Shown here: positions 5,329-5,704 of the stretch, piece after piece
Layout: the number at the start of each line of letters is the position of its first letter
Numbering within the stretch: position 1 is the first letter of the stretch
NCBI GenBank assembly: GCA_001828545.1
Contig: MHYW01000067.1
Location: 1,967-7,670 of the forward strand
Direction: 5' to 3'
DNA length: 5,704 nucleotides
Source: Planctomycetes bacterium RIFCSPHIGHO2_12_FULL_52_36
GTDB taxonomy: Bacteria; Planctomycetota; Brocadiia; Brocadiales; Bathyanammoxibiaceae
Notes under the pieces: generated by a model
Told to the model about the DNA's origin: nothing
What the model saw: only the letters and a program-made list of their open reading frames with translations
Database searches by the model: none
Made by a program: the position numbers and the translations under genes

Positions 5329-5358
5329 TGTAGGGGCGACCGGCCGGTCGCCCCTACA
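5329..5358. repeat. Perfect 30-bp palindrome, TAGGGGC family, copy 2
   Basis: Two perfectly complementary 15-base arms (TGTAGGGGCGACCGG and its reverse complement) meet at 5343/5344. The core at 5330-5357 matches 26 of 28 bases of 1296-1323. It lies 2 bases after the stop of the TPR gene and 58 bases before ruvC. No T-run follows, so it is a repeated extragenic palindrome rather than a standard terminator, although the RNA hairpin would be very stable. Confidence 0.9.
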
Positions 5359-5416
5359 ACTAAATAAATAAAGAAGGTGAGGGGAAGTTTGGGAAAGGGT
5401 TTAAGCCGAGCATCCT

Positions 5417-5704
5417 ATGATAGCACTAGGGATAGACCCTGGGCTAGCGGCAACAGGCTTCGCAGTGGTGGAGGCCTTGCCCCAGGGTAGTCAGGCCCAC
5501 GACTGGGGCTGTATTAAGACAAGCCCCAGGCTTTCTAATCCCCTTCGCCTGGGCCTAATATACCGCCACGTCTGCCAGCTTATCACCAGATGGTCCCCGG
5601 GCCTGGTAGTCATTGAGGAGGCCTTTGTTGACCCCAAATACCCCAGGGCCGCCCTCCAGCTGGGGGAAGTCAGGGGCACCATAAGCGTAGCCGCCAACAA
5701 TATG
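5417..5704 (+). CDS. ruvC: Crossover junction endodeoxyribonuclease RuvC, 3'-truncated
   Basis: 96 codons are present and the frame is open at the window end; RuvC is normally about 155-190 residues, so roughly half is missing. The protein begins MIALGIDPGLAATGFAVVE, with the catalytic Asp of the RNase H fold at D7 within GIDPG. WGCIKT and LRLGLIYRHVCQLI follow as in E. coli RuvC (SGCIRT, SRLKLIYAGVTEII). VVIEEAF carries the second catalytic acid, E66 of E. coli numbering, and the Phe equivalent to F69. The next loop, VDPKYPRAALQLGEVRG, has one residue more than the E. coli form. The two remaining catalytic Asp residues lie beyond the window. RuvC is a dimeric nuclease resolving Holliday junctions with RuvAB. 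An in-frame TAA at 5402-5404 leaves ATG 5417 as the only start; its ribosome site is weak. Confidence 0.93.
   Translation, partial: MIALGIDPGLAATGFAVVEALPQGSQAHDWGCIKTSPRLSNPLRLGLIYRHVCQLITRWSPGLVVIEEAFVDPKYPRAALQLGEVRGTISVAANNM

Noticed and set aside
5329..5358. Perfect palindrome as a Rho-independent terminator
   Set aside because: No T-run follows on either strand (ACAACTAAATAAATAAAG on the + side), so it was called a repeat instead.

Overview
This 5.7 kb window carries five protein genes, all on the + strand: (1) the 3' part of a multiheme c-type cytochrome (1-1299, 5' end cut off), (2) a KtrB/TrkH-type potassium channel-like membrane subunit (1427-2788), (3) its cytosolic RCK regulator KtrA/TrkA (3052-3738), (4) a TPR protein ending in two RNA polymerase alpha-CTD-like domains (3998-5326), and (5) the 5' part of ruvC (5417-5704, cut by the window end). 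No tRNA, rRNA, CRISPR array or transposase gene was seen.

Organism: a Gram-negative-type anaerobe or facultative respirer with periplasmic multiheme cytochromes. The TPR plus alpha-CTD architecture is, from memory, typical of Planctomycetota. Together with the c554-like cytochrome and heavy use of AGG (Arg) and ATA (Ile) codons, it suggests a Brocadiales-like planctomycete or related lineage. This is an inference; Nitrospirota or Omnitrophota cannot be excluded from the window alone.

Layout and function: the cytochrome probably moves electrons in the periplasm and is unrelated to its neighbours. ktrB and ktrA together form a complete Ktr potassium uptake system, but a 263-bp repeat-filled spacer separates them and ktrA has its own very strong ribosome binding site. 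The TPR/alpha-CTD gene is a separate unit with its own possible promoter. It keeps most residues that E. coli alpha-CTD uses to contact DNA and sigma, so it may act on transcription. ruvC (Holliday junction resolvase) follows 90 bp later.

The intergenic DNA is unusually structured. Three kinds of repeat occur: (a) short perfect or near-perfect palindromes beginning TAGGGGC and ending GCCCCTA (1294-1325, 1376-1401, 5329-5358), two of which share almost the same 28-bp core 4 kb apart; (b) a 140-bp MITE-like palindrome with 16-bp terminal inverted repeats and mirrored G-run/C-run blocks (2851-2990); (c) degenerate 7-bp-period arrays in facing orientations at two sites (around 2818-3025 and 3772-3883). 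At the first of these sites the MITE-like element sits exactly between the two facing arrays. The most interesting items are the TPR/tandem alpha-CTD protein and this layered repeat system.
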